Below, piece after piece: positions 20,746 to 29,957 of a stretch of 64,000 bases of DNA. A program made the translations under genes and the position numbers. The notes below the pieces were generated by a model. That model was not told where the DNA came from, made no database searches, and saw only the letters and a list, made by a program, of their open reading frames with translations. This stretch comes from Pseudomonas serbica (GTDB taxonomy: Bacteria > Pseudomonadota > Gammaproteobacteria > Pseudomonadales > Pseudomonadaceae): assembly GCF_028823535.1 (NCBI RefSeq), contig NZ_JAQIYM010000004.1, forward strand, positions 372,001 through 436,000, in the 5' to 3' direction. Positions within the stretch are counted from its first letter, which is position 1; each line of letters starts with the position of its first letter.

Positions 20746-21780
20746 ATGTCCACTACCCCATTCAGCCTGGCCTTTGGTGTCGGCACTCAAAACCGTCAAG
20801 GCGCCTGGCTGGAAGTATTTTACGCACAGCCGCTGCTTAATCCTTCGGCCGAACTGGTCGCTGCCATCGCGCCGATCCTGGGCTACAGCGAAGGCAACCA
20901 GGCCATCACCTTCACCACCGCGCAAGCCTCGCAACTGGCTGAAGCCGTGAAAGCCGTCGACGCTACCCAGGCCGCCCTGCTGACCCGTCTGGCCGAGAGC
21001 CACAAGCCGCTGGTCGCCACTGTCCTGGCCGAAGATGCACAGCTGACCTCCACGCCTGAGGCCTACCTCAAGCTGCACCTGTTGTCCCATCGCCTGGTCA
21101 AGCCGCACGGCCTGAACCTGGCGGGCGTGTTCCCGCTGCTGCCGAACGTGGCCTGGACCAGCCAGGGCGCAATCGACCTCGCCGAACTGGCCGAGCATCA
21201 ACTCGAAGCCCGCCTGCGCGGCGAGCTGCTGGAGGTGTTCTCGGTGGACAAGTTCCCGAAAATGACCGACTACGTGGTACCGGCGGGTGTGCGTATCGCT
21301 GACGCGGCGCGCCTGCGCCTGGGCGCCTACGTGGGCGAAGGCACCACCGTGATGCACGAAGGCTTCATCAACTTCAACGCCGGCACCGAAGGCCCGGGCA
21401 TGATCGAAGGCCGCGTTTCCGCCGGCGTATTCGTCGGCAAGGGTTCGGACCTGGGCGGCGGTTGCTCGACCATGGGCACCCTGTCGGGTGGCGGCAACAT
21501 CGTGATCAAGGTGGGCGAAGGCTGCCTGATTGGCGCCAACGCCGGTATCGGCATCCCGTTGGGCGACCGCAACACCGTTGAATCGGGCCTGTACGTGACC
21601 GCTGGCACCAAGGTGGCGCTGCTGGACGAGAACAACAAGCTGGTCAAGGTCGTGAAGGCCCGTGAACTGGCCGGCCAGACCGACCTGCTGTTCCGTCGTA
21701 ACTCGGAAACCGGTGCCGTGGAATGCAAAACCCACAAATCGGCGATCGAACTGAACGAAGCACTGCACGCTCACAACTAA
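20746..21780 (+). CDS. dapD: 2,3,4,5-tetrahydropyridine-2,6-dicarboxylate N-succinyltransferase
   Basis: Succinylates tetrahydrodipicolinate with succinyl-CoA, the committed step of the succinylase DAP pathway that feeds lysine and peptidoglycan. The 344-residue protein is the longer Pseudomonas/actinobacterial type. It has an N-terminal alpha/beta domain (about 1-165), then left-handed beta-helix repeats from residue 180 (VPAGVRIADAARLRLGAYVG, MIEGRVSAGVFVG, IVIKVGEGCLIGANAG). The start has a GTTAGAGG Shine-Dalgarno. dapC is upstream and dapE about 5.7 kb downstream. Confidence 0.95.
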   Translation: MSTTPFSLAFGVGTQNRQGAWLEVFYAQPLLNPSAELVAAIAPILGYSEGNQAITFTTAQASQLAEAVKAVDATQAALLTRLAESHKPLVATVLAEDAQLTSTPEAYLKLHLLSHRLVKPHGLNLAGVFPLLPNVAWTSQGAIDLAELAEHQLEARLRGELLEVFSVDKFPKMTDYVVPAGVRIADAARLRLGAYVGEGTTVMHEGFINFNAGTEGPGMIEGRVSAGVFVGKGSDLGGGCSTMGTLSGGGNIVIKVGEGCLIGANAGIGIPLGDRNTVESGLYVTAGTKVALLDENNKLVKVVKARELAGQTDLLFRRNSETGAVECKTHKSAIELNEALHAHN

Positions 21781-21794
21781 GTGCCGCAGGCACT

Positions 21795-21866
21795 TGTGGG
21801 AGCGAGCCTGCTCGCGAAGCTTCTGGCATCCATATGGACGCCTTCGCGGGCAGGCTCGCTCCCACA
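21795..21866. repeat. REP inverted pair, family 1 (AGCGAGCC variant)
   Basis: Arms TGTGGGAGCGAGCCTGCTCG and its near-exact inverted copy flank a short spacer, starting 15 bp after dapD. It could act as the 3' end of the dapD transcript. Confidence 0.88.
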
Positions 21867-21910
21867 GTGTCTTGTGTATACCCCGCCCATGTTCACCAGG
21901 GCCCGATAGC

Positions 21911-23116
21911 ATGATGATTCTCTCTCCCTGGCGCGCCGACTTTCCAGCCATCGCCGCCCTGCAACGGCAAGGCCAGACCTACCTGGACAACGCCGCCACC
22001 ACGCAAAAACCCCAAGCCCTGCTCGATGCCCTGGCGCATTACTACGCCAACGGCGCGGCCAACGTGCATCGGGCGCAACACCTGCCCGGCGCTCACGCCA
22101 CTCAGGCGTTCGAGGACAGTCGGCGCAAAGCCGCCCATTGGCTCAATGCCGGCGACAGCGGTCAAATCATCTTCACCCACGGCGCGACTTCCGCGCTGAA
22201 CCTCCTGGCCTATGGCCTGGAGCCTCTCTTCAATCCAGGCGATGAGATTGCCATCAGCGCCCTGGAACACCACGCCAACCTGCTGCCATGGCAACAACTG
22301 GCAACCCGTCGCAACCTCAAGCTGGTGATCCTGCCGCTGGATGTCGACGGCGTGATCGACCTTGAAGCCGCCGGACGGTTGATCGGCCCTCGCACACGCC
22401 TGCTGGCCGTCAGCCAGCTGTCCAACGTCATCGGCGCCTGGCAACCGCTACCCGCGCTGCTGGCGCAGGCAAAGGCACACAACGCGCTGACCGTGATCGA
22501 CGGCGCCCAGGGCGTGGTCCATGGCCGGCACGACGTGCAGGCGCTGGGCTGCGACTTTTATGTGTTTTCCAGCCACAAGCTCTACGGCCCCGATGGCCTG
22601 GGCGTGCTGTTCGGGCGCAACGAGGCGCTCAAGCAACTGCGTCACTGGCAGTTCGGGGGCGAAATGGTGCTGGACGCTGACTACCTCAGCGCTCGCTTTC
22701 GCCCTGCCCCACTGGGTTTCGAGGCCGGAACGCCGCCGATCTCCAGTGTCATCGGGCTGGGGGCAACCCTGGATTACCTCGTCGGTCTCGATCAGGACGC
22801 GGTCTCGGCCCATGAAGCAGCGCTGCATGCCTGTCTGTTGAAAGGACTTGCGGCACGCGACGGCATTCGCTTGTTGGGCACGCCGCAGGTGGCCCTGGCC
22901 AGTTTTACCGTCGAAGGTGTGCATAACTCGGATCTGGCGCACCTGCTGACCGAACAGGGCATCGCCGTGCGCGCCGGTCATCACTGCGCCATGCCCTTGC
23001 TCAAAAGCTACAAGCTGGCCGGGGCGATTCGGGTGTCGTTGGCGCTGTACAACGATTCCGAGGACCTGCAACGATTCTTTGAAGCCCTGGACCAGGCGCT
23101 GGAGTTGCTGCGATGA
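21911..23116 (+). CDS. csdA: Cysteine desulfurase (CsdA/SufS type)
   Basis: Group II PLP cysteine desulfurase that releases sulfur from cysteine as an enzyme persulfide. The 401-residue protein has Lys223 (FSSHKLYGPDG) for PLP and the persulfide Cys359 in RAGHHCAMP. The partner gene csdE overlaps it by 4 bp and tcdA lies convergent next to it, the E. coli csdA-csdE-csdL set, so CsdA is a better call than SufS. I chose the ATG at 21911; a second ATG follows directly at 21914. Confidence 0.92.
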   Translation: MMILSPWRADFPAIAALQRQGQTYLDNAATTQKPQALLDALAHYYANGAANVHRAQHLPGAHATQAFEDSRRKAAHWLNAGDSGQIIFTHGATSALNLLAYGLEPLFNPGDEIAISALEHHANLLPWQQLATRRNLKLVILPLDVDGVIDLEAAGRLIGPRTRLLAVSQLSNVIGAWQPLPALLAQAKAHNALTVIDGAQGVVHGRHDVQALGCDFYVFSSHKLYGPDGLGVLFGRNEALKQLRHWQFGGEMVLDADYLSARFRPAPLGFEAGTPPISSVIGLGATLDYLVGLDQDAVSAHEAALHACLLKGLAARDGIRLLGTPQVALASFTVEGVHNSDLAHLLTEQGIAVRAGHHCAMPLLKSYKLAGAIRVSLALYNDSEDLQRFFEALDQALELLR

Positions 23117-23517
23117 GTTTGCCCGCCGACGCCGTTACCGCACTCGAAACCTTTCAGGCTGCCGCTGGCTGGGAGCAACGTGCGCGGCTGTTGATGCAAT
23201 GGGGCGAGCGCCTGCCCGCCTTGAGCGACTCGGACATGTGCGACGCCAACCGGGTGCACGGCTGTGAAAGCCAGGTGTGGCTGGTGGGTGAGTTACGTGA
23301 CGGTCATTGGCAGTTCAGCGCCAACAGCGATGCGCGGTTGATTCGGGGGCTGGTGGCATTGCTGCTGGCGCGGGTCAACGGGTTGTCAGCGGCTGAGTTG
23401 CGGCAGGTGGATTTGCCGGAGTGGTTCAATCAATTGGGGTTGGGGCGGCAGTTGTCGCAGTCGCGTAGTAACGGCCTGAATGCGGTGCTTCAGCGGATGA
23501 TGGAGTTGGCCGGTTAA
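23113..23517 (+). CDS. csdE: Cysteine desulfuration protein CsdE/SufE
   Basis: Accepts persulfide sulfur from the desulfurase and raises its activity. The 134-residue protein of the SufE family carries the sulfur-accepting Cys51 in NRVHGCESQVWL, the family signature. The ATG overlaps the csdA stop as ATGA, so the partners are translationally coupled. With TcdA on the facing strand it probably supplies sulfur for cyclic t6A formation in tRNA, as known in E. coli. Confidence 0.93.
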   Translation: MSLPADAVTALETFQAAAGWEQRARLLMQWGERLPALSDSDMCDANRVHGCESQVWLVGELRDGHWQFSANSDARLIRGLVALLLARVNGLSAAELRQVDLPEWFNQLGLGRQLSQSRSNGLNAVLQRMMELAG

Positions 23518-23615
23518 TCGCCTTCGTCGGAACGCCGCCCGGAGCAAGCCCACTCCCACAGGGGATTTGTGTTCGGCGCATTTCCAATGTGGGAGCGGGC
23601 TTGCTCGCGAAGAGG
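23517..23615. repeat. Degenerate REP plus one REP arm, convergent csdE/tcdA gap
   Basis: 23517-23545 is a 29-bp sequence that recurs with one mismatch at 44594-44622. It runs into a decayed arm (GGAGCAAGCCCACTCCCACA, 23541-23560). A good arm, TGTGGGAGCGGGCTTGCTCG, follows at 23588-23607. The pair lies between convergent genes. Confidence 0.8.
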
Positions 23616-23630
23616 CCATCAGCAACAACC

Positions 23631-24443
23631 TCAGGCTTGAGGTTTAACGCGCTCCGCCGGCCGCCGCACACCCGCCACGATCTTGTCCACCGCCTTGGTC
23701 GCCGCGACCATGCCGAAGGTCGCCGTCACCATCATCACCGCGCCAAACCCGCCGGCGCAGTCGAGCTTCACGCCGTCACCGACAAAACTCTTCTGCAAAC
23801 AAATGCTGCCATCGGGTTTCGGGTAGCGCAGTTGCTCGGTGGAGAATACGCACGGCACGCTGTAATGACGGGTCACGGTGCGCGAGAAGCCATAGTCGCG
23901 GCGCAAGGTGGAGCGCACTTTCGACGCCAGCGGGTCGTTGAACGTACGGTTGAGGTCGCAGACCTGGATCAGCGTCGGGTCGATCTGCCCGCCCGCGCCG
24001 CCGGTGGTGATGATCTGGATTTTGCGCCGTTTGCACCAGGCGATCAGCGCCGCTTTCGCGTTGACGCTGTCGATGCAGTCGATCACGCAGTCGATGTTCG
24101 GTGTGATGTACTCGGCCATGGTCTCGCGGGTGACGAAATCCGGCACCGCGTGCACCGTGCAATCCGGGTTGATCCCGCGCAGGCGCTCGGCCATTACCTC
24201 GACCTTGGGTTTGCCGACGGTGCTGTCCAGCGCGTGCAGCTGGCGGTTGGCGTTGCTGACGCAGACATCGTCCAGGTCGAACAACGAAATCTCGCCGACA
24301 CCGCAGCGGGCCATGGCTTCCGCCGCCCAGGAACCGACGCCGCCGACGCCGACGATCGCCACATGGGCTGCGCGCAGGCGCTCAAGGCCCTCGATGCCAT
24401 ACAAGCGGGCGATGCCTGCAAACCGCGGATCTTCTGTACTCAT
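23631..24443 (-). CDS. tcdA: tRNA threonylcarbamoyladenosine dehydratase
   Basis: E1/ThiF-like enzyme (CsdL) that uses ATP to cyclise t6A37 of ANN-decoding tRNAs to ct6A. The 270-residue protein has the nucleotide-binding VGVGGVGSWAAEAMARCGVG region, the LFDLDDVCVSNANRQ segment and a C-terminal hydrophobic tail (FGMVAATKAVDKIVAG) like that of E. coli TcdA. I chose MSTEDPRF at 24443; an ATG three codons upstream is possible. TsaB, which helps make its t6A substrate, is encoded at 44.7-45.3 kb. Confidence 0.9.
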   Translation of the reverse strand: MSTEDPRFAGIARLYGIEGLERLRAAHVAIVGVGGVGSWAAEAMARCGVGEISLFDLDDVCVSNANRQLHALDSTVGKPKVEVMAERLRGINPDCTVHAVPDFVTRETMAEYITPNIDCVIDCIDSVNAKAALIAWCKRRKIQIITTGGAGGQIDPTLIQVCDLNRTFNDPLASKVRSTLRRDYGFSRTVTRHYSVPCVFSTEQLRYPKPDGSICLQKSFVGDGVKLDCAGGFGAVMMVTATFGMVAATKAVDKIVAGVRRPAERVKPQA

Positions 24444-24659
24444 GACCATCACCTCAAAAACCGGCGCGCAGTATAGGCCTTCGCAGCACTAAATTTTAGG
24501 CTTCAAGCGGTAAGTGTAAGAACTTATGTGAAAGTGAATTGCCCAATATCGGGTAATTCCCTGTCCGCTGTACGTTCAGAGAATGCCCAGTGTAGGATGC
24601 GCGCCCCTTGGCGGTCCGACCGTTCCTTCGTTCCACAGTCTTTGGAACCCGAAATAACT

Positions 24660-27251
24660 ATGTCATCGCGTAAATTTGGACTCAACCTGGTGGTGGTGCT
24701 CGCCATCGCTGCCTTGTTTACCGGCTTCTGGGCGCTGATCAATCGCCCGGTGACCGCCCCCAACTGGCCCGAACAGATCTCCGGCTTCTCGTACTCACCT
24801 TTCCAGCAGGGTCAATTCCCACAGAAAGAGCAGTACCCGACCGACGATCAAATGCGTCGTGACCTGGAGATCATGAGCAAGCTGACGGACAACATCCGTA
24901 CTTACTCGGTCGATGGCACGCTGGAGAACATTCCCAAACTGGCGGAAGAGTTCGGCCTGCGGGTGACGCTGGGAATCTGGATCAGCCCGGACCAGGAGCG
25001 CAACGAGCGCGAAATCACCCGCGCCATCGAAATCGCCAATACCTCACGCAGTGTGGTTCGCGTGGTGGTCGGTAACGAAGCGATCTTCCGCAAGGAAATC
25101 ACTGCCCAGGAACTCAGCGTCATGCTGGACCGCGTCCGCGCCGCCGTGAAGGTGCCGGTGACCACGTCCGAACAGTGGCACGTCTGGAAAGAGCACCCGG
25201 AACTGGCCAAGCACGTCGACCTGATCGCCGCCCACGTGCTGCCGTACTGGGAATTCATCCCGATGGACAAGGCCGGGCAGTTCGTCCTCGATCGCGCCCG
25301 CGACCTGAAGAAGATGTTCCCGAAAAAGCCGCTGCTGCTGTCCGAAGTGGGCTGGCCGAGCAACGGCCGCATGCGCGGAGGTGCCGATGCGTCGCCGGCA
25401 GACCAGGCGATCTACCTGAGAACCCTGGTCAACAAGCTCAACCGCCAGGGCTTCAACTACTTCGTGATCGAAGCGTTCGACCAACCGTGGAAGGCCAGCG
25501 ATGAAGGCTCGGTGGGTGCTTATTGGGGCGTGTTCAACGCCGCGCGCCAACAGAAATTCAACTTCGAAGGCCCGGTGGTCGCCATTCCGCAATGGCGTGT
25601 GCTGGCTATCGGCTCGGTGGTTCTGGCTTTGCTGTCGCTGACCTTGCTGATGATCGACGGCTCGGCCCTGCGTCAGCGTGGCCGTACCTTCCTGACCTTC
25701 ATCGCGTTCCTCTGCGGTTCGGTGCTGGTGTGGATCGGTTATGACTACAGCCAGCAATACAGCACATGGTTCAGCCTGACCGTAGGATTCCTGCTAGCAC
25801 TTGGTGCGCTCGGTGTATTCATCGTATTGCTGACCGAGGCCCATGAACTGGCCGAAGCCGTGTGGGTGCACAAGCGCCGACGCGAGTTCCTGCCGGTGGA
25901 AGGCGACTCCAGCTACCGTCCAAAAGTGTCGATCCACGTGCCCTGCTACAACGAGCCGCCGGAGATGGTCAAACAGACCCTCAACGCCCTGGCCAACCTC
26001 GACTATCCGGACTTCGAAGTCCTGATCATCGACAACAACACCAAGGACCCGGCGGTCTGGGAACCGGTGCGCGATTACTGCGCAACCCTCGGTCCGCGCT
26101 TCAAGTTCTTCCACGTCGCACCCTTGGCCGGTTTCAAGGGCGGCGCGCTGAACTACCTGATTCCGCACACCGCCAAGGATGCGGAAGTGATCGCCGTGAT
26201 CGACTCCGATTACTGCGTGCACCCCAACTGGCTCAAGCACATGGTGCCGCACTTCGCCGATCCGAAGATTGCCGTGGTGCAATCGCCGCAGGATTACCGC
26301 GACCAGAACGAAAGCACCTTCAAGAAGCTTTGCTACGCGGAATACAAAGGCTTCTTCCACATTGGCATGGTCACCCGCAACGACCGTGACGCGATCATCC
26401 AGCACGGCACCATGACCATGACCCGCCGCTCGGTGCTCGAAGAACTGGGCTGGGCCGACTGGTGCATCTGCGAAGACGCCGAACTGGGCTTGCGCGTGTT
26501 CGAAAAAGGCCTGTCGGCGGCGTATTACCACGACAGCTACGGCAAAGGCTTGATGCCCGATACCTTCATCGACTTCAAGAAACAGCGTTTCCGCTGGGCC
26601 TACGGCGCCATCCAGATCATCAAGCGCCACACCGCCAGCCTGCTGCGCGGCAAGGACACCCAACTGACGCGCGGCCAGCGCTACCACTTCCTCGCGGGTT
26701 GGTTACCGTGGGTGGCCGATGGCATGAACATCTTCTTCACCGTCGGCGCATTGTTGTGGTCGGCGGCGATGATCATCGTGCCGCAACGGGTCGACCCGCC
26801 GCTGCTGATTTTCGCCATCCCGCCCTTGGCGCTGTTCGTGTTCAAGGTCGGCAAGATCATCTTCCTCTACCGTCGTGCGGTGGGCGTGAACCTCAAGGAC
26901 GCATTCTGCGCGGCGCTGGCCGGGCTGGCGTTGTCGCACACCATCGCCAAGGCAGTGCTGTACGGCTTCTTCACCAGCAGCATTCCGTTCTTCCGCACGC
27001 CGAAAAACGCCGATAACCACGGCTTTTGGGTGGCGATTTCCGAGGCTCGAGAAGAAGTGTTCATCATGTTGCTGTTGTGGGGCGCGGCCCTGGGCATTTA
27101 CCTGGTGAACGGCATGCCGAGCAACGACATGCGCTTCTGGGTGACCATGTTGCTGGTGCAGTCGCTGCCGTACCTGGCCGCGCTGATCATGGCGTTCCTG
27201 TCGTCGCTGCCGAAACCGTCGGTCGAGGGGCAAACGGCACCGGTGGTCTAA
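24660..27251 (+). CDS. ndvB: Glucan synthase: GH17 domain fused to GT2, NdvB
   Basis: Membrane glucosyltransferase for periplasmic beta-(1,3)-glucans, linked in P. aeruginosa to biofilm-specific antibiotic tolerance. The 863-residue protein has an N-terminal membrane helix and a periplasmic GH17-like domain with acid Glu140 (GNEA) and nucleophile Glu229 in the signature LLLSEVGWPSNG. After more membrane helices (about 315-400) comes a GT2 domain with VSIHVPCYNE (from 423), DSD (515-517), ED (605-606) and QRFRW (642-646), then C-terminal helices. I chose the ATG at 24660, directly before the first helix; the longer frame to 24528 is not supported. dapE follows, as in P. aeruginosa. Confidence 0.9.
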   Translation: MSSRKFGLNLVVVLAIAALFTGFWALINRPVTAPNWPEQISGFSYSPFQQGQFPQKEQYPTDDQMRRDLEIMSKLTDNIRTYSVDGTLENIPKLAEEFGLRVTLGIWISPDQERNEREITRAIEIANTSRSVVRVVVGNEAIFRKEITAQELSVMLDRVRAAVKVPVTTSEQWHVWKEHPELAKHVDLIAAHVLPYWEFIPMDKAGQFVLDRARDLKKMFPKKPLLLSEVGWPSNGRMRGGADASPADQAIYLRTLVNKLNRQGFNYFVIEAFDQPWKASDEGSVGAYWGVFNAARQQKFNFEGPVVAIPQWRVLAIGSVVLALLSLTLLMIDGSALRQRGRTFLTFIAFLCGSVLVWIGYDYSQQYSTWFSLTVGFLLALGALGVFIVLLTEAHELAEAVWVHKRRREFLPVEGDSSYRPKVSIHVPCYNEPPEMVKQTLNALANLDYPDFEVLIIDNNTKDPAVWEPVRDYCATLGPRFKFFHVAPLAGFKGGALNYLIPHTAKDAEVIAVIDSDYCVHPNWLKHMVPHFADPKIAVVQSPQDYRDQNESTFKKLCYAEYKGFFHIGMVTRNDRDAIIQHGTMTMTRRSVLEELGWADWCICEDAELGLRVFEKGLSAAYYHDSYGKGLMPDTFIDFKKQRFRWAYGAIQIIKRHTASLLRGKDTQLTRGQRYHFLAGWLPWVADGMNIFFTVGALLWSAAMIIVPQRVDPPLLIFAIPPLALFVFKVGKIIFLYRRAVGVNLKDAFCAALAGLALSHTIAKAVLYGFFTSSIPFFRTPKNADNHGFWVAISEAREEVFIMLLLWGAALGIYLVNGMPSNDMRFWVTMLLVQSLPYLAALIMAFLSSLPKPSVEGQTAPVV

Positions 27252-27268
27252 ATCAGCCCGGATGCACT

Positions 27269-27297
27269 AAACGGCGGCCAATGGTCGCCGTTTTGCT
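27269..27297 (+). terminator. Intrinsic terminator after ndvB
   Basis: Stem AACGGCG/CGCCGTT with extra pairing in the loop (GGCCAATGGTC), followed by TTTTGCTTT. It lies 18 bp after the ndvB stop. Confidence 0.8.
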
Positions 27298-27351
27298 TTA
27301 AGATAACCGCCATTTTGCGCGCCCAGCGGCCTTATGGCCCGACCCAATACC

Positions 27352-27441
27352 TGTGGGAGCCAGCCTGCTGGCGATGAGTCCGTCACATTCAACAACTATG
27401 TTGGCTGACAGACCGCCATCGCGAGCAGGCTCGCTCCCGCA
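27352..27441. repeat. REP inverted pair, family 1, arms partly diverged
   Basis: The left arm TGTGGGAGCCAGCCTGCTGG and right arm CGAGCAGGCTCGCTCCCGCA differ at several bases from the usual copies. It lies between the ndvB terminator and dapE, ending 22 bp before the dapE start. Confidence 0.85.
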
Positions 27442-27463
27442 TTTACAGCTTCCGGAGTTTTCC

Positions 27464-28615
27464 ATGACGGCCCACGCCGACCTTTCGCCGACCCTTCAAC
27501 TCGCCATCGACCTGATCCGCCGTCCGTCCGTGACCCCGGTCGATGCCGATTGCCAGAAGCAGATGATGCAGCGCCTGGGCGATGCCGGTTTTGCCCTGGA
27601 ACCGATGCGCATCGAAGATGTGGATAACTTCTGGGCCACCCACGGCAAACACGATGGGCCCGTGCTGTGCTTCGCCGGCCACACCGACGTGGTGCCGACC
27701 GGTCCCGTGACGGCCTGGCAGATCGACCCGTTCAACGCGGTGATCGACGAGCACGGCATGCTCTGCGGCCGCGGCGCGGCGGACATGAAAGGCAGCCTGG
27801 CGTCGATGACCGTGGCCGCCGAGCGTTTCGTCGCCGACTACCCGGACCACAAGGGTAAGGTCGCCTTCCTGATCACCAGCGATGAAGAAGGCCCGGCGCA
27901 TCACGGCACCAAGGCGGTGGTTGAACGCCTGGCCGCGCGCAAGGAGCGTCTGGACTGGTGCATCGTCGGCGAACCGTCGAGCACCACCCTGGTCGGTGAC
28001 GTGGTCAAGAACGGCCGTCGCGGCTCCCTCGGCGCCAAGCTTACCGTACGCGGTGTTCAGGGCCACGTGGCCTACCCGCACCTGGCGAAGAACCCGATCC
28101 ACCTTGCAGCTCCGGCCTTGGCCGAACTGGCCGCCGAGCACTGGGACCACGGCAACGATTTCTTCCCGCCGACCAGTTTCCAGATTTCCAACGTCAACTC
28201 CGGGACCGGCGCGACCAACGTGATCCCGGGTGACCTGATCGCGGTGTTCAACTTTCGCTTCTCCACCGAATCCACCGTCGAAGGCCTGCAGAAGCGCGTC
28301 GCCGATATCCTCGACAAGCATGGCCTGGACTGGCACATCGATTGGGCATTGTCCGGCCTGCCGTTCCTCACCGAACCGGGCGCGCTGCTCGATGCGGTGT
28401 CGTCGAGCATCAAGGACATCACCGGTCGGGAAACCAAGGCGTCCACCAGTGGTGGTACCTCCGATGGCCGCTTCATCGCGACCATGGGCACGCAAGTGGT
28501 TGAGCTGGGGCCGGTCAACGCGACCATCCACCAGGTCAATGAGCGGGTGCTGGCGGCCGATCTCGATGTGCTCACCGAAATCTACTACCAGACCCTGATC
28601 AAGTTGCTCGCCTGA
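27464..28615 (+). CDS. dapE: Succinyl-diaminopimelate desuccinylase
   Basis: Di-zinc M20 hydrolase that cleaves N-succinyl-LL-DAP to LL-DAP and succinate, following DapC in the pathway. The 383-residue protein has the metal motifs [21 protein letters not shown], the catalytic TSDEEGPA and the late NATIHQVNE histidine, with a lid domain in the middle. I chose the ATG at 27464 with CGGAG upstream; the longer frame would translate REP sequence. The stop overlaps the rlmA start by 1 bp. Confidence 0.96.
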   Translation: MTAHADLSPTLQLAIDLIRRPSVTPVDADCQKQMMQRLGDAGFALEPMRIEDVDNFWATHGKHDGPVLCFAGHTDVVPTGPVTAWQIDPFNAVIDEHGMLCGRGAADMKGSLASMTVAAERFVADYPDHKGKVAFLITSDEEGPAHHGTKAVVERLAARKERLDWCIVGEPSSTTLVGDVVKNGRRGSLGAKLTVRGVQGHVAYPHLAKNPIHLAAPALAELAAEHWDHGNDFFPPTSFQISNVNSGTGATNVIPGDLIAVFNFRFSTESTVEGLQKRVADILDKHGLDWHIDWALSGLPFLTEPGALLDAVSSSIKDITGRETKASTSGGTSDGRFIATMGTQVVELGPVNATIHQVNERVLAADLDVLTEIYYQTLIKLLA

Positions 28616-29424
28616 TGCTGGCATGTCCGATCTGCAGCGAACCGCTGAGCGCGGTGGACAACGGCGTGGCCTGCCCCGCCGGGCATCGTTTCGACCGCGC
28701 GCGCCAGGGTTACCTGAACCTGTTGCCGGTGCAGCACAAGAACAGCCGCGACCCTGGGGATAACCAGGCGATGGTCGAGGCCCGCCGCGACTTCCTCAAC
28801 GCCGGCCATTACGCGCCGGTGGCCAAGCGCCTCGCGGAACTGGCTGCCGGCTACGCGCCACAGCGCTGGGTGGACATCGGTTGTGGCGAGGGCTATTACA
28901 CCGCGCAGATCGCCGACGCCTTGCCGGACGCCGACGGCTACGCCCTGGACATTTCCCGGGAAGCGGTCAAGCGTGCCTGCAAACGCAATCCCGGACTCAC
29001 CTGGTTAATCGCCAGCATGGCCCGCGTGCCGCTCGCGTCGGGCAGCTGCCAGTTCCTGGCCAGTGTCTTCAGCCCGCTGGATTGGGAAGAAGCCAAGCGC
29101 CTGCTCAGCCCCGGCGGCGGCCTGATGAAAGTCGGGCCGACCAGCGGCCACCTGATGGAGCTGCGTGAGCGGCTGTACGACGAAGTCCGCGAGTACATCG
29201 ACGACAAGCACCTGGACCTGGTGCCCGAAGGCATGGCACTGGCACACAGCGAAACCCTGACATTCAAACTGACGCTTGCCAGCGGTCAGGACCGGGCGAA
29301 CCTGCTGGCCATGACGCCCCACGGCTGGCGTGCCAGTGCCGAACGCCGGGCAGCGGTTATCGAGCAGGTCGAGCCTTTCGAGGTCACCGTGTCGATGCGC
29401 TACGATTATTTCGTACTTCAATAA
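28615..29424 (+). CDS. rlmA: 23S rRNA (guanine-N1)-methyltransferase RlmA
   Basis: SAM-dependent methyltransferase for G745 of 23S rRNA (RrmA in E. coli; that site is known for the family). The 269-residue protein has an N-terminal zinc knuckle with Cys4, Cys7, Cys20 and His24 (CPICSEP...CPAGH), then a Rossmann domain with WVDIGCGEGYYT. Its start overlaps the dapE stop (TGATG), so translation is coupled. Confidence 0.92.
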   Translation: MLACPICSEPLSAVDNGVACPAGHRFDRARQGYLNLLPVQHKNSRDPGDNQAMVEARRDFLNAGHYAPVAKRLAELAAGYAPQRWVDIGCGEGYYTAQIADALPDADGYALDISREAVKRACKRNPGLTWLIASMARVPLASGSCQFLASVFSPLDWEEAKRLLSPGGGLMKVGPTSGHLMELRERLYDEVREYIDDKHLDLVPEGMALAHSETLTFKLTLASGQDRANLLAMTPHGWRASAERRAAVIEQVEPFEVTVSMRYDYFVLQ

Positions 29425-29508
29425 CTTCAAACATTTTTGGCCTTGGGCAACGGCCCGAGGCCGGCTAAATCCGCGAATGGATTTTTCAGACACGCAGTGA
29501 GGACATCC

Positions 29509-29886
29509 ATGCGCCAACCCGATATCGAGATTTACCTGAAAGACGCCGACGTCGACCACAAGGCCATCTCGGCCTGGCTCGGCACGGCATTGGGCCCGTG
29601 CACCGACTGGGTGCAGAAAGGCCAGACCTACAAATGCAAGGCCGGCAACGTGCCAGTAACCTGGTTGCCCAAGGCCGTAGGGAAATGGAACAGCCTGTAC
29701 CTGGAAAGCGACCAGACGCCGTGGGACGACGATATCGCCTGCGCCCGCGCCGCGTTCGCCGCACTCAACGTCGAAGTGCGCTGCGCACCGGGTAGCTGGG
29801 TCGAGGAAGAAGGTGAAGAGACGGCGGATCGCTGGATTCGCATCAGCGCCGATGGTGAAGAAGAGATCACCTGGAAAACCGCGTAA
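29509..29886 (+). CDS. Conserved hypothetical protein, 125 aa
   Basis: I do not recognise the family. It is a small acidic soluble protein without signal peptide or membrane segment. It begins MRQPDIEIYLKDADV and contains two Cys near residues 31 and 43 and a Trp-rich middle (VTWLPKAVGKWNSLYL). The C-terminal half is strongly acidic (WVEEEGEETADRW). I chose the ATG at 29509, with GAGGAC 8 bp upstream. From memory the rlmA-hypothetical-csp order also occurs in P. aeruginosa, so it is a real conserved gene. Confidence 0.8.
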   Translation: MRQPDIEIYLKDADVDHKAISAWLGTALGPCTDWVQKGQTYKCKAGNVPVTWLPKAVGKWNSLYLESDQTPWDDDIACARAAFAALNVEVRCAPGSWVEEEGEETADRWIRISADGEEEITWKTA

Positions 29887-29901
29887 ACGACGCCAATCAC
29901 A

Positions 29902-29929
29902 TGTGGGAGCGGGCTTGCTCGCTCCCACA
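29902..29929. repeat. Collapsed REP hairpin
   Basis: TGTGGGAGCG and CGCTCCCACA arms are separated by only 8 nt (GGCTTGCT). It looks like a REP pair that has lost its spacer. It lies between convergent genes and could terminate both. Confidence 0.85.
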
Positions 29930-29957
29930 TTGGTTCTGGGTGATCTGAAGATCCGAG

